64,000 nucleotides of DNA from Rhizobium mongolense subsp. loessense (GTDB taxonomy: Bacteria; Pseudomonadota; Alphaproteobacteria; Rhizobiales; Rhizobiaceae), in NCBI RefSeq assembly GCF_900099775.1, contig NZ_FMTM01000019.1:1-64000 (forward strand), written 5' to 3'. Position numbers and translations under genes: made by a program. The notes beneath the pieces were generated by a model. That model was not told the DNA's origin, ran no database searches, and was given only the letters and a program-made list of their open reading frames with translations. Shown in pieces: positions 25,528 through 35,173 of this stretch. Positions within the stretch are counted from its first letter, which is position 1. Each line of letters opens with the position of its first letter.

Positions 25528-26064
25528 ATGCCACGTAAAACTCTCTACGTCGCGCTCCTTCACAGCATTGTGCTCGCGCCCGGTCGCCGGGTCGTGATGT
25601 CCGATCTTCGCGATATGGCTGCGGCGCTCGGATACGGCAACCCGCGCACGCTGGTCTCGACCGGCAATATCGTCTTTGAAGCAGACAGTTCGCCGCTCGG
25701 TGACATCGAAGCGAAGATTGAAGCTGCTTTCAAAACGAAATTCGGCAAGCCCGTCGATATCATCGTCCGCAAGGGCGCGGATTGGCTGAGACTGGCGAAG
25801 TCAAATCCGTTTCCGGATGGCGATGGTAGCCAAGTGATCGTGCGCGTGATGCGCAAGCCGCTCGATCAGTCCGCCTTAACCACGCTTCAGAAATACCTCG
25901 AAGCCAACCAGCGCTTGGCGATTACCAATGGCGATCTGTGGGTCGATTTCGCCGGCAAACCCAGTGAATGGAAGCTGCTGTCGGCGCTCACGACCAAGCG
26001 CATGGGCGTCGGCACGCTGCGCAATTGGAACACGGTCCGCGGCCTTGCCGAAATGATCGGCTGA
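25528..26064 (+). CDS. DUF1697 family protein
   Basis: A 178-residue soluble protein of the DUF1697 family: YVALLHSIVLAPGRRVVMSDL, then the conserved VSTGNIVFEA and the C-terminal TTKRMGVGTLRNWNTV. Function unknown. The start ATG is ten bases after the yidD stop, so the two are probably co-transcribed. Confidence 0.87.
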   Translation: MPRKTLYVALLHSIVLAPGRRVVMSDLRDMAAALGYGNPRTLVSTGNIVFEADSSPLGDIEAKIEAAFKTKFGKPVDIIVRKGADWLRLAKSNPFPDGDGSQVIVRVMRKPLDQSALTTLQKYLEANQRLAITNGDLWVDFAGKPSEWKLLSALTTKRMGVGTLRNWNTVRGLAEMIG

Positions 26065-26187
26065 GCAGGCCTTGCCTTTACTCACACGCCAAATCTCGGT
26101 ATCAGGCGGCAGCGCATTCGTGCCGACGAAGCGCTTCATTGCAACCACCCGCATTCGTTGGCGGGACTGGACAAGGAGAATTTCGAT

Positions 26188-28191
26188 ATGTCCCAATCCG
26201 TTTCCCTGACTTTCCCTGATGGCAATCAACGCAACTTCGAGCCCGGCACGACCGGCCTCGACGTCGCCGAATCCATCTCCAAGTCGCTTGCCAAGAAAGC
26301 TGTCGCCATTGCGATCGACGGCACCGTGCGCGACCTTTCCGATCCCGTGACGGCGGGCAAAATTGAGATCATCACCCGCAGCGACGAGCGCGCCCTGGAA
26401 CTCATCCGGCACGACGCAGCGCATGTCATGGCCGAAGCCGTGCAGGAGCTCTGGCCCGGTACACAGGTGACGATCGGCCCAGTCATCGAGAACGGCTTCT
26501 ATTACGACTTCGCCAAGAACGAACCCTTCACGCTGGACGATTTGCCGAAGATCGAAAAGAAGATGAAGGAGATCATCGCCCGCAATGCGCCTTTCACCAA
26601 GCAAGTGTGGTCGCGTCAGAAGGCGAAGGAAGTGTTTGCCGCCAAGGGCGAGCAGTACAAGGTCGAACTCGTCGATGCGATCCCGGAAGGCCAGGATCTG
26701 AAGATCTATTATCAGGGCGACTGGTTTGACCTTTGCCGCGGCCCGCACATGGCATCGACCGGTCAGATCGGTTCGGCTTTCAAGCTGTTGAAGGTGGCAG
26801 GCGCCTACTGGCGCGGCGATAGCAACAATCCGATGCTGTCGCGTATCTACGGCACGGCCTTTGCCGAGCAGTCCGAACTCGACAACTATCTTCACATGCT
26901 CGCCGAAGCCGAGAAGCGCGACCATCGCCGTCTCGGCCGCGAGATGGACCTGTTCCACTTCCAGGAAGAGGGCCCGGGCGTCGTCTTTTGGCACGGCAAG
27001 GGCTGGCGTATCTTCCAGGCGCTGGTCGCCTATATGCGCCGCCGCCTCGCTGCCGACTATCAGGAGGTCAACGCGCCGCAGGTTCTCGATACGTCCCTTT
27101 GGGAAACCTCGGGTCATTGGGGCTGGTACCAGGAAAACATGTTCGCTGTGAAATCGGCGCATGCGCTGACGCATCCGGATGACAAGGAAGCCGACAACCG
27201 CGTCTTCGCGCTGAAGCCGATGAACTGCCCGGGTCACGTGCAGATTTTCAAGCACGGGCTGAAATCCTATCGCGAACTGCCGATCCGTCTGGCAGAATTC
27301 GGTACGGTGCATCGTTACGAGCCATCAGGTGCTCTCCACGGCCTGATGCGGGTGCGCGGCTTCACGCAGGACGACGCGCACATCTTCTGCACAGACGAGC
27401 AGATGGCCGCCGAGTGCCTGAAGATCAACGACCTGATCCTCTCGGTCTACAAGGACTTCGGCTTCGAAGAGATTACCATCAAGCTCTCCACGCGCCCGGA
27501 CAAGCGCGTCGGTTCGGATGAGCTCTGGGATCGCGCCGAAAGCGTCATGATGGACGTCCTCACCACGATCCAGCAGCAGTCGAACGACATCAAGACCGGC
27601 ATCCTGCCGGGCGAGGGCGCGTTCTATGGCCCGAAGTTCGAATATACGCTGAAAGACGCGATCGGCCGTGAATGGCAGTGCGGTACCACACAGGTGGACT
27701 TCAACCTGCCGGAGCGCTTCGGGGCATTCTATATCGACAGCAATTCGGAGAAGACGCAGCCGGTGATGATCCACCGCGCCATCTGCGGCTCGATGGAACG
27801 CTTCCTCGGCATCCTGATCGAAAACTTCGCCGGCCATCTGCCGCTGTGGGTCTCGCCGCTGCAAGTCGTGGTCGCGACGATCACCTCGGAAGCGGACGGT
27901 TATGGCGCAGAAGTCGCCGAAGCGCTGCGCGAGGCGGGACTCAACGTCGAGACCGACTTCCGCAACGAGAAGATCAACTACAAGATCCGAGAGCATTCCG
28001 TTACGAAAGTTCCTGTCATTATCGTCTGCGGGCGGAAGGAAGCCGAGGAAGGGACTGTCAATATCCGCCGCCTCGGCAGCCAGGAGCAGTCCGCGATGCC
28101 GCTCGAGGCGGCGATCGAGAGCCTTGCCTGGGAGGCGACGCCGCCGGATATCCGCCGCAAGATCGAAGCCAAGAAGGCGAAGGCTGCCTGA
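26188..28191 (+). CDS. thrS: threonyl-tRNA synthetase
   Basis: A 667-residue class II aminoacyl-tRNA synthetase. In order: a TGS domain (to about 63), the editing domain with RHDAAHVMAEAV, a catalytic core with RVRGFTQDDAHIFC and MNCPGH (the Cys-containing zinc site), and the anticodon-binding domain with PLWVSPLQVVV. The start at 26188 is preceded by AAGGAGAATTTC. It stands as its own unit with a stem-loop terminator downstream. Confidence 0.96.
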   Translation: MSQSVSLTFPDGNQRNFEPGTTGLDVAESISKSLAKKAVAIAIDGTVRDLSDPVTAGKIEIITRSDERALELIRHDAAHVMAEAVQELWPGTQVTIGPVIENGFYYDFAKNEPFTLDDLPKIEKKMKEIIARNAPFTKQVWSRQKAKEVFAAKGEQYKVELVDAIPEGQDLKIYYQGDWFDLCRGPHMASTGQIGSAFKLLKVAGAYWRGDSNNPMLSRIYGTAFAEQSELDNYLHMLAEAEKRDHRRLGREMDLFHFQEEGPGVVFWHGKGWRIFQALVAYMRRRLAADYQEVNAPQVLDTSLWETSGHWGWYQENMFAVKSAHALTHPDDKEADNRVFALKPMNCPGHVQIFKHGLKSYRELPIRLAEFGTVHRYEPSGALHGLMRVRGFTQDDAHIFCTDEQMAAECLKINDLILSVYKDFGFEEITIKLSTRPDKRVGSDELWDRAESVMMDVLTTIQQQSNDIKTGILPGEGAFYGPKFEYTLKDAIGREWQCGTTQVDFNLPERFGAFYIDSNSEKTQPVMIHRAICGSMERFLGILIENFAGHLPLWVSPLQVVVATITSEADGYGAEVAEALREAGLNVETDFRNEKINYKIREHSVTKVPVIIVCGRKEAEEGTVNIRRLGSQEQSAMPLEAAIESLAWEATPPDIRRKIEAKKAKAA

Positions 28192-28225
28192 TTTCTGTCA
28201 GACAGCTGTCATCGCTTTGAAATAT

Positions 28226-28261
28226 AGCCGTCCGGTCTTCCACCTGAGGCCGGACGGCTTT
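28226..28261 (+). terminator. stem-loop terminator after thrS
   Basis: A perfect ten-base stem (AGCCGTCCGG with CCGGACGGCT, loop of 14) is followed by only three Ts. Its 3' arm ends at the first possible start codon (TTG at 28260) of the next gene, so the hairpin may also affect initiation there. Confidence 0.65.
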
Positions 28262-29087
28262 GCGATTGAAACAGCTATCCTATGCGAGCGAAAGCGATCC
28301 CTGTCTCAAGCGCTGGCTGATCCGCTCGATCGAGGGGCTCTCCGGCCGCGATCGTTACGTGCGGCTCTACGATACCTGGCGCAGCGATATTGTGCCGACG
28401 CGCCAAGGCATCTTCGGCAAACTGCTTGATCTCTTAGATGTCGGCCTCGACATCAATGGCGCATGGCCACCGCAACTAACCGCGGATCGGCCGCTTGTCA
28501 TCGTCGCCAACCATCCGTTCGGTATCGGAGACGGCATTGCCGTATTGGCGCTTGCCGAACAGATTGGACGGCCATTCCGCGTTCTCATCCATAACGAATT
28601 GCTCAAAGTTCCGGAAATGGCGGCCTATTCGCTTCCGATATCCTTCGATCAGACGAAAGAGGCCGTCGCCCTCAACATGGAGACGCGCCTTGAGGCGGTC
28701 CGGCTTCTGAAGGAGGGCGTTGTCGTCATCATATTCCCCGGCGGCGGCGTCGCCACCGCGAAGAACGGCTTCGGCCGGGCGGAGGATTTACCCTGGAAGA
28801 TGTTTCCTGCCAAGCTCGTCCAGGCGGCCGCTGCAAGCGTTCTGCCCATCTATTTCGAAGGCCAGAACGGGCGGCTCTTTCATATCATCAGCCGCTTCTC
28901 GCTGACGCTTCGCCTCTCGTTGTTGATCCGCGAATTCCGCCGGTTGTCAGGCAAGACGATCATAGCGCATGCAGGTCCGGTCCTGCCTTACGAAAAGCTG
29001 AGAAGGAACGACCGCAAGGCCCTGCTGGCGGCACTTTACGATGCGGTCTTTTCGTTGGGTCCCGACATCGAACGAAAGCGCCTCTGA
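28260..29087 (+). CDS. PlsC-like lysophospholipid acyltransferase family protein
   Basis: A protein of about 275 residues with a PlsC/glycerolipid acyltransferase core. The acyl-transfer motif appears as NHPFGIGDG (an NHxxxxxD form rather than strict HxxxxD), and the second block as FPGGGVATAK. It may act on lysophosphatidate, an ornithine lipid precursor or another acyl acceptor. No ATG opens the frame; TTG at 28260 or at 28266 is the likely start, both right at the end of the thrS terminator hairpin. Confidence 0.72.
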   Translation: MRLKQLSYASESDPCLKRWLIRSIEGLSGRDRYVRLYDTWRSDIVPTRQGIFGKLLDLLDVGLDINGAWPPQLTADRPLVIVANHPFGIGDGIAVLALAEQIGRPFRVLIHNELLKVPEMAAYSLPISFDQTKEAVALNMETRLEAVRLLKEGVVVIIFPGGGVATAKNGFGRAEDLPWKMFPAKLVQAAAASVLPIYFEGQNGRLFHIISRFSLTLRLSLLIREFRRLSGKTIIAHAGPVLPYEKLRRNDRKALLAALYDAVFSLGPDIERKRL

Positions 29088-29091
29088 GAAT

Positions 29092-30189
29092 TCAATCGGT
29101 ATCGGCGCCCGTCGTGCCGCTGTCCGGCAGCAGTTGCTCATAGGAAGGCAGCGGCGCCTGCGCGGAACTCTGTGGCTCGCCGGCGGCAGAGGGCTGCGGT
29201 TCCTGCTGCAGCGTCGTCGCCGCGCTTGCCGGTTCCTGCGGTTGCTCGTTCTTCATCAGCACTTCGACATCGGTATTCTTGCCCGCCTCGACCTTGAAGT
29301 CGCGCTGATAGATCTTGTCCTTGTTGCGCGCGACGGCGGAATATTCGCCTTCGGCTAGCACCATGGTCGGGAAAGCGCTGACGCTTTCGCCGACGCTATC
29401 GCCCGCAGCCGTCAGGATCGACCAGGCCGTATCAGCGATCGCTTCGCCGCCGGCTTCGGAAACGAGCTTGAAGGTGATCTGTGCTGCACGGTGCTGAATG
29501 GTCGCCTCCGTGAGGCCTCCCGCTTCCACCTGGATATCGGCGCGGATGACGGCGTTGACGTCGCCATATTCAGAAACGATGTGGTAGGTGCCGGCGTTCA
29601 GCCTGACGACGGTGTTCGGCGAGACGTCTGCCGTCACCAAGCCGCGTTCGCCGTCGTCGCGTACTTCCGACGAGTAGATAGAAAAGCGCAGTTGATCCGG
29701 GCGGATGCGAACGTCGGAGCCGGACACAGCGTTGAGCAGCAAACCGCCCGCATCGAGCACCATCACCTGCTTGTCGAGCTTGCCGCTGTCGGGAACATTC
29801 ACCTTCCGGGTAACACCGGCGCGGCCGAAGGACACGTTTACCAGATAGTCGCCCGGCGCCAGTTGGAAAGCCGCCGACCCGCCACGGGCGCTCGCCACCA
29901 GCGGCAGCTTGCCGTCAGCGCCGGCGATCGGGCTGAACACGTACCAGGAAAGGCCGTCTTCCACCGGCTGGCCATCAGCCGTCAGCTTCGCCTCGATCTC
30001 GACCTCGTGCAACGTGGCCCCTTGCGTTGCGCTGCCGGGGGCGATGAAAGCGTTGAGCTTCGGCATTTTCGCCGTCGTATCAAGCTGCTTGAATTCCTTG
30101 AACGCGTCTTGCGCGCTTGCGCCAAAAGGCAGCCAAGCCGCCAGAACAAGCGCAAGAGCCATACGCGCAAAAGGCAAAATGCCGGGCAT
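29092..30189 (-). CDS. secreted beta-rich hypothetical protein
   Basis: A 365-residue exported protein. After a signal peptide (PGILPFARMALALVLAAWLP, in part) there are repeated beta-sandwich-like segments, each with an internal 'GTYH', 'GDYLV' or 'GEYSAV' type strand, as in carboxypeptidase-regulatory or Ig-like folds. The C-terminus is Gln/Pro/Ala/Ser-rich and probably disordered. I do not recognise a named family. Start at the ATG 30189 with CAGGAAACAC upstream; a TTG five codons earlier is less likely. Convergent with the acyltransferase gene. Confidence 0.8.
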   Translation of the reverse strand: MPGILPFARMALALVLAAWLPFGASAQDAFKEFKQLDTTAKMPKLNAFIAPGSATQGATLHEVEIEAKLTADGQPVEDGLSWYVFSPIAGADGKLPLVASARGGSAAFQLAPGDYLVNVSFGRAGVTRKVNVPDSGKLDKQVMVLDAGGLLLNAVSGSDVRIRPDQLRFSIYSSEVRDDGERGLVTADVSPNTVVRLNAGTYHIVSEYGDVNAVIRADIQVEAGGLTEATIQHRAAQITFKLVSEAGGEAIADTAWSILTAAGDSVGESVSAFPTMVLAEGEYSAVARNKDKIYQRDFKVEAGKNTDVEVLMKNEQPQEPASAATTLQQEPQPSAAGEPQSSAQAPLPSYEQLLPDSGTTGADTD

Positions 30190-30303
30190 GTGTTTCCTGA
30201 ACAAGATTGACTTCTGAAATCACAGAGGCCACTTCAAGACCAACGCGATGGCAAATTCAAGACCCATCCATCCCGCTGTCATGAAAATGAAAGTTTCTCC
30301 CGC

Positions 30304-30888
30304 ATGAAATCCGATATCAAGCTGATCGATTACCTCGCCGTGCGCCGTTCTATTCCCGCATTCCAGATGAGTGAACCTGGACCGGAAAAGGCGGAGATCG
30401 AGGAAATCCTCCGTCTGGCATCTCGCGTTCCCGACCACGGCAAGCTCGCCCCATGGCGCTTCATCGTCTATCGCGGCGAAGAGCGCGTCCATATCGGAAA
30501 GGAGCTTTTGGAGCTCGCGCTCGAAGCCAAGCCCGATCTTTCCGAGGAAATGGTCGAGGTCGAGCGTGCGCGCTTCACCCGCGCGCCGGTCGTCATCGCC
30601 GTCGTCAGCAAAGCCGGGCCGCACTTCAAGATCCCGGAATGGGAACAGATCATGTCGGCAGGCGCCGTTTGCCTCAACATTATCTTCGCGGCGAACGCCC
30701 ATGGCTGGGTGGCCAACTGGCTGACCGAGTGGTTCGCCTACGACGAGCGTGCCTATCCGCTGCTTGGCGTCCAGCCGGGCGAACGGGTCGCCGGCTTCGT
30801 CCATATCGGCTCGACAAATTTTCCGGCAGTTGAACGACCGCGTCCGGAAGTATCGGAAACCGTCACTTGGGTTGGTGGGGACGCTTGA
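30304..30888 (+). CDS. nitroreductase family protein
   Basis: A 194-residue FMN-dependent nitroreductase-fold protein. It begins with the flavin-binding YLAVRRSIPAF and continues with RVPDHGKLAPWRF and the C-terminal NWLTEWFAYDERAY, in the manner of the YdjA subfamily. It should reduce nitro or quinone-type compounds with NAD(P)H. It overlaps the downstream flavin-reductase gene by one base (TGATG), so the two are translated together. Its physiological substrate cannot be told. Confidence 0.9.
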   Translation: MKSDIKLIDYLAVRRSIPAFQMSEPGPEKAEIEEILRLASRVPDHGKLAPWRFIVYRGEERVHIGKELLELALEAKPDLSEEMVEVERARFTRAPVVIAVVSKAGPHFKIPEWEQIMSAGAVCLNIIFAANAHGWVANWLTEWFAYDERAYPLLGVQPGERVAGFVHIGSTNFPAVERPRPEVSETVTWVGGDA

Positions 30889-31520
30889 TGTTCTACCCGA
30901 CAGAAACGAACAGGCATGGGCTGTCGCACGATCCGTTCAAGGCGATCGTCGCACCGCGTCCGATCGGCTGGATCGGCACGAAGGGCAGGGACGGCTCGCT
31001 GAACCTCGGTCCCTATTCCTTCTTCAACGCCGTTTCCGATCGGCCGAAGCTAGTGATGTTTTCCTCCAGCGGCCGCAAGCACAGCCAGCGCAACGCAGCG
31101 GAAACCGGGGCATTCACCTGCAACTTCGTCAGCCGCAACCTTGTCGAACAGATGAATCTGTCATCGGCGCCGCTGCCTTACGGCATCAACGAGTTCGAGC
31201 TCGCAGGCCTGACGGCAAAGCGAGGTGAGCTTGTCGATGCGCCTTATGTCGGCGAGGCTTTCGCGGTGCTCGAATGCAAGGTGACCGAGCTGATCGAACC
31301 CAAGACCCTCTCGGGCGAGCCTTCAGAGAGCGTCATGGTTCTCGGCGAGGTCGTCGGCATTCATATCGACGAGCAGATCATCCGCGAGGGGCGCCTGGAT
31401 ATGTCGATCGCGCGGCCTGTCGCACGCATGGGATATATGGATTACAGCGAAGGCCGCGACGTCTTCGAGTTGCTGCGCCCGCAAGTGCCGAACGATCTGA
31501 TCGCGGCTGGCAAGGGTTAA
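30888..31520 (+). CDS. flavin reductase-like FMN-binding split-barrel protein
   Basis: A 210-residue protein of the flavin reductase/DIM6-NTAB family (KAIVAPRPIGWIGT and GPYSFFNAVSDRPKLV). The start ATG overlaps the nitroreductase stop (TGATG), showing tight coupling of the two flavoproteins and suggesting one supplies reduced FMN or acts on the product of the other. The substrate is unknown. Confidence 0.88.
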   Translation: MFYPTETNRHGLSHDPFKAIVAPRPIGWIGTKGRDGSLNLGPYSFFNAVSDRPKLVMFSSSGRKHSQRNAAETGAFTCNFVSRNLVEQMNLSSAPLPYGINEFELAGLTAKRGELVDAPYVGEAFAVLECKVTELIEPKTLSGEPSESVMVLGEVVGIHIDEQIIREGRLDMSIARPVARMGYMDYSEGRDVFELLRPQVPNDLIAAGKG

Positions 31521-31612
31521 TGAATATGGTGAACCAATCGTAAACCATTTCTCAGTAGCCTCATTCCAAGGGTAGAGCGCGAAGGAATCGCGTTCGCAGG
31601 TTGGGGCGTGGT

Positions 31613-32752
31613 GTGATCGTAGAGGCTTTTCTTTGCTGGGTTGAAACTGCCAAGGCCGGAGATAGGGCTCGCGCCGCAAGCGCGCTCGGCCGTGCCTATC
31701 TACAGTCCGAAATGCTTCCCGAGGAACGCAGGGCCGCCGAAATGGCGATGACCTTCCTGCTCGACGATCCATCGCCGCGCGTGCGTCTGGCACTGGTCGA
31801 AGCGATCGCCTGGTCTGACGAAGCGCCGCGCGCCCTCATTCTTGCCCTGGCCGAAGACCAGCCGGAGATCGCCTGCCATGCGGTGACGTGTTCCCCGCTT
31901 CTATCGGACGCCGATCTCGTCGATCTCGCAGCGCGCGGCGGCAGCGTCACCCGGATCTTGATCGCCGCGCGCGCATCCATCTCACGTGCTGTTTCAGCCG
32001 CTCTTGCGGAGGTCGGCGAGGAAGAAGATATCCTCTGCCTTCTCGAAAACGAGGGAGCCGCGATTGCTCCAGTATCCCTGAAGCGCATTGCCGAGCGGCT
32101 AGGCGACTGTTGCGATATCCGCAATCTTCTGCTTGATCGCGCCGATCTGCCGGTCGATGCCCGTCAGCTGCTGACGCGGCATGTCAGCAATGCATTGGTC
32201 GCCTTGCCCTTGGCGCAGGCCGCGATCGGCCTCAATCGCCTGCAGCGCATCAGCCGCGAGGCGACGCAGGCGGCCGTCGTGTCGCTTGTCGGCGATATCC
32301 AGCCGCGCGAGATCGCCGATCTCGTCGAGCATCTGCGTCTTAATGGCCATTTGACGCCGTCCTTTCTCATGCATGCCCTGTGCTCCGGCAAGGTGGATTT
32401 CTTCGCGGGCGCAATCGTCAACCTCACCGGCTGCACCGAAAAGCGCGTGCGCTCGATTCTCGCCACCGGCCGCATGCATGCGGTACGCGCGCTCTACGAG
32501 GCGGCTGGGCTCACTCGCGAGATCAGCACAGTGTTCGTCGAGGCGACGCTTCTCTGGCGCGAAGCTTCCAAAAAGACCGCAGGCACAATGCTTGCCAACG
32601 TTTGTGGCAGGCTGCTCGAACGCTTCCGTCACCACGACGGCACCCATGGCGCCGTCAGCGAGTTGCTCGATCTGGTCGAAAAGCTTCACATCGCTGAGCA
32701 ACGCCAATCGGCCCGCAGCTACGCATCGCTGACGGCGCTCGCGGCAGCCTAA
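31613..32752 (+). CDS. DUF2336 family protein
   Basis: A protein of about 379 residues of the DUF2336 family, a helical repeat-like protein (HEAT-type) found in alphaproteobacteria. Repeated blocks include PRVRLALVEAIAW, and 'DLVEHLRLNGHLTPSFLMHALCSG' in part, the hallmark C-terminal region. Function unknown. Start uncertain: GTG at 31613 is preceded by GGGGCGTGGT; TTG at 31601 gives four more codons. Confidence 0.82.
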   Translation: MIVEAFLCWVETAKAGDRARAASALGRAYLQSEMLPEERRAAEMAMTFLLDDPSPRVRLALVEAIAWSDEAPRALILALAEDQPEIACHAVTCSPLLSDADLVDLAARGGSVTRILIAARASISRAVSAALAEVGEEEDILCLLENEGAAIAPVSLKRIAERLGDCCDIRNLLLDRADLPVDARQLLTRHVSNALVALPLAQAAIGLNRLQRISREATQAAVVSLVGDIQPREIADLVEHLRLNGHLTPSFLMHALCSGKVDFFAGAIVNLTGCTEKRVRSILATGRMHAVRALYEAAGLTREISTVFVEATLLWREASKKTAGTMLANVCGRLLERFRHHDGTHGAVSELLDLVEKLHIAEQRQSARSYASLTALAAA

Positions 32753-32753
32753 T

Positions 32754-33167
32754 TTAATTCTTGAAGCGCTGAACCGCCCAGGAATAGCCATCTGAAACGA
32801 AATGCACCGGCTTCTCCAGCGTATGTTTGACGCTTTCGCCGGTTGGCAGATGCGTGTGAACGTGATCGGCAATGCGGATGGCGAAAGCGCGAATTCCTGT
32901 TTTTCCAGTCTCTTGAACGGGCGGCACCGAAGCGGGCAGAGCTTGGGCGACTTTGGGCTGTTCCGGCGCGATCGCGGGTTTCGGTGCTTCGCAGACGGCG
33001 ATCACGGTCGGGTAGTTGGCATCGGCGAAGGACTTGAGCCGTTTTTCCGACTCGGCATCGCACATGGCCACCGTGTCCCAGTGCTGGTCGACCGTTGCGA
33101 CATAATTGCATTGCGTCACCGAATCATTGCACCCGAGAATGGTCATGGCGACGAGGATGGCTTGCAT
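32754..33167 (-). CDS. hypothetical exported protein, 137 aa
   Basis: A short N-terminal hydrophobic segment (MQAILVAMTILG) precedes a domain with paired cysteines (GCNDSVTQC, VAMCDAES, IAVCEAPK) followed by a Pro-rich linker and a C-terminal VHFVSDGYSW part. It resembles small exported rhizobial proteins; not recognised further. Start at 33167 with AAAGGG upstream. Convergent with the DUF2336 gene, one base apart. Confidence 0.65.
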   Translation of the reverse strand: MQAILVAMTILGCNDSVTQCNYVATVDQHWDTVAMCDAESEKRLKSFADANYPTVIAVCEAPKPAIAPEQPKVAQALPASVPPVQETGKTGIRAFAIRIADHVHTHLPTGESVKHTLEKPVHFVSDGYSWAVQRFKN

Positions 33168-33287
33168 AATTGAACCCTTTGGTTATTGAAATCCACTGTC
33201 ATAGAAGGGGCAATTTCAACCGAAAAATGGCGGCCGCATTGACCTTTCGTCATGCGCCGCGGCGGCCCCGCAAAACCGGGGAATGCC

Positions 33288-33746
33288 ATGTCCGTCACCG
33301 TCGCTCTTGAATCGCCGCGTCAGCCGGAAATCATCCGCTTGCTCGACCTTTCGGATGCCTATACGCAGTCGCTTTATCCCGCCGAAAGCAATCACCTGGT
33401 CGATCTTTCGACCCTGGAAAAGTCCATCGTAAGCTTCTTCGTGGCGCGGAATGCTGGAGAGATCGTCGGCTGTGCGGCACTCCTGGAGGCGGGAGACGGT
33501 ACGGCGGAGATCAAGCGCATGTTCGTCGATCCGCAGGCAAGAGGACTGAAGGTCGCAAGCCGCCTGATGGAGCGGCTGGAGGAGCATGCCCGGGCGCTGG
33601 GTCTCGATGCGATCCGGCTCGAGACCGGCATCTATCAGCCGGAGGCGGTCGGTCTTTATCGCAAATACGGCTATGCCGACGTCGGCCCCTTCGGATCGTA
33701 CCTCCCGGACCCGCTCAGCCTCTTCATGGAGAAGCGGCTGAAATGA
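33288..33746 (+). CDS. GNAT family N-acetyltransferase
   Basis: A 152-residue acetyltransferase with the GNAT order: EIVGCAALLEAG (beta 2-3), EIKRMFVDPQARGLKVASRLM (the pyrophosphate-binding loop) in part, RLETGIYQPEAVGLYRKYGY, and a C-terminal SLFMEKRLK strand. It most resembles small-molecule or amino-acid acetyltransferases; the acceptor is unknown. Its stop codon touches the stop codon of the convergent AI-2E gene. Confidence 0.88.
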   Translation: MSVTVALESPRQPEIIRLLDLSDAYTQSLYPAESNHLVDLSTLEKSIVSFFVARNAGEIVGCAALLEAGDGTAEIKRMFVDPQARGLKVASRLMERLEEHARALGLDAIRLETGIYQPEAVGLYRKYGYADVGPFGSYLPDPLSLFMEKRLK

Positions 33747-34940
33747 TCACCCGTCGGCTGCGCGCTGCACCGGCGGCGCCTGCTCATCGATCATGACTTC
33801 GGGGCCGAGCGCGGTTTGATCGTTCGTCTTCACTTCGTGCATCCATTCGCGCCAGATCGCGACGAGTAGTGCCATCAAGACCGGGCCGATGAAGAGACCG
33901 AGGAAGCCCATGGTCTTTACGCCGCCGACGAGGCCGAAGAAAGTCGGAAGGAAGGGAAGCTTGATCGGGCCGCCGACAAGCTTCGGACGCAGCGTCTTGT
34001 CGACGATGAAAAGTTCGACCGTGCCCCAGATGAAGAGCGCGATCCCGGCGACATGCGATCCGCTGGCGACGAGATAGATTGAAACCAAGGTGAACGAGAG
34101 CGGCGCGCCGCCGGGTATCAATGCCATGATGCCCGTCAGGACGCCAAGTGTCACAGGCGAGGGGACGCCTGCGATCCAGTAGGCGACGCCGAGCACGATG
34201 CCTTCGCCGATCGCGATCAGCGTCATACCCATAACGGTGGAACTGATCGTTGCCGGAACGACACGCGAAATCCGCTCCCAGCGATTGGGCAGGATGCGTT
34301 CGCCAAGCATGTCGATCTGACGCGAGAAGGACGCGCCGTCTCGATAGACGAAGAACAGCGCGATCAGCATGAAAAGCAGCGTCAGAAGCAGGTGGAACGA
34401 CGCGCCGCCGGCTGCGAGAACCGCGCGGTAGATATTGCCGATATTGGCACCGCTGACCGCCTGGATGACTTCACCCACAGAGCCAGGACTGCCGATATAT
34501 TTCGTCCAGAGATCGTCGAGATAAGGCCCTGCGAAAGGTAAAGCGAGGATCCACTGTGGTGTGGGCGCGCCCTGCCGGTTGGCGTGAATGATCCAGGCGA
34601 CCCATTCGCGCACCTCGCCCGTCGTATAGGTGATCGCAAGCCCGATCGGGATAACGAGGAAAGTCACGATGAGGATGATCGCGATCGTTGCTGCGATCGT
34701 CGTATTGCCACCGACGCGCGCAAGAAGTCTGCGATATAGCGGCCAGCTCGCAAAACCGATGACGAGTGCGGCCAGAACTGGAACGACGAAGCCGTAGAAG
34801 AAATAGACGCCTGCCGCAACGATGAGGATTAAAAGCCAGCGGGCCGCGGAAATCGAGGGAATGAGCGGCGTACGCGTAGGCGCAGAAGGCCCAAGCCACC
34901 GCGGCTCGCCAGACAGTTTCTTGTTGTTCGAGAGGCTCAC
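33747..34940 (-). CDS. AI-2E family transporter (PerM/YdiK type)
   Basis: A 397-residue inner-membrane protein of eight or so helices with the family's two helical pairs near the N-terminus, a soluble insert (about residues 130-195) and the conserved C-terminal block IMALIPGGAPLSFTLVSIYL with GLFIGPVLMALLVAIW. Family members are proposed exporters (the name comes from autoinducer-2), but substrates are mostly unproved. The chosen start is a GTG at 34940. Confidence 0.87.
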   Translation of the reverse strand: MSLSNNKKLSGEPRWLGPSAPTRTPLIPSISAARWLLILIVAAGVYFFYGFVVPVLAALVIGFASWPLYRRLLARVGGNTTIAATIAIILIVTFLVIPIGLAITYTTGEVREWVAWIIHANRQGAPTPQWILALPFAGPYLDDLWTKYIGSPGSVGEVIQAVSGANIGNIYRAVLAAGGASFHLLLTLLFMLIALFFVYRDGASFSRQIDMLGERILPNRWERISRVVPATISSTVMGMTLIAIGEGIVLGVAYWIAGVPSPVTLGVLTGIMALIPGGAPLSFTLVSIYLVASGSHVAGIALFIWGTVELFIVDKTLRPKLVGGPIKLPFLPTFFGLVGGVKTMGFLGLFIGPVLMALLVAIWREWMHEVKTNDQTALGPEVMIDEQAPPVQRAADG

Positions 34941-35173
34941 GTCGCTCTTTGTTCCTTCTTCTCAATCACGGATATGCGCCATTGGGAGCCCGGACGCAAG
35001 CATATCGATCGTCTAAGGGCCGGCCTCGTCCAATCGAAGGTGCGCCAAGCCGTCGGGACAACGGGATATCTTAAACCTCTGTACAGAATGTGACGGAAAT
35101 TTCTTCCGAACCTTGCTAGCCCGTAAAAATGGCCGCAGGTTGGGCATCAGGATTCATAGGGTTCGCTCGGACG

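Noticed and set aside
26065..26187. T-box or attenuator for thrS
   Set aside because: No T-box features or leader peptide seen, and such control is not usual for alphaproteobacterial synthetase genes.
25876..27312. Minus-strand frame of 478 codons opposite thrS
   Set aside because: Shadow of thrS; no family features.
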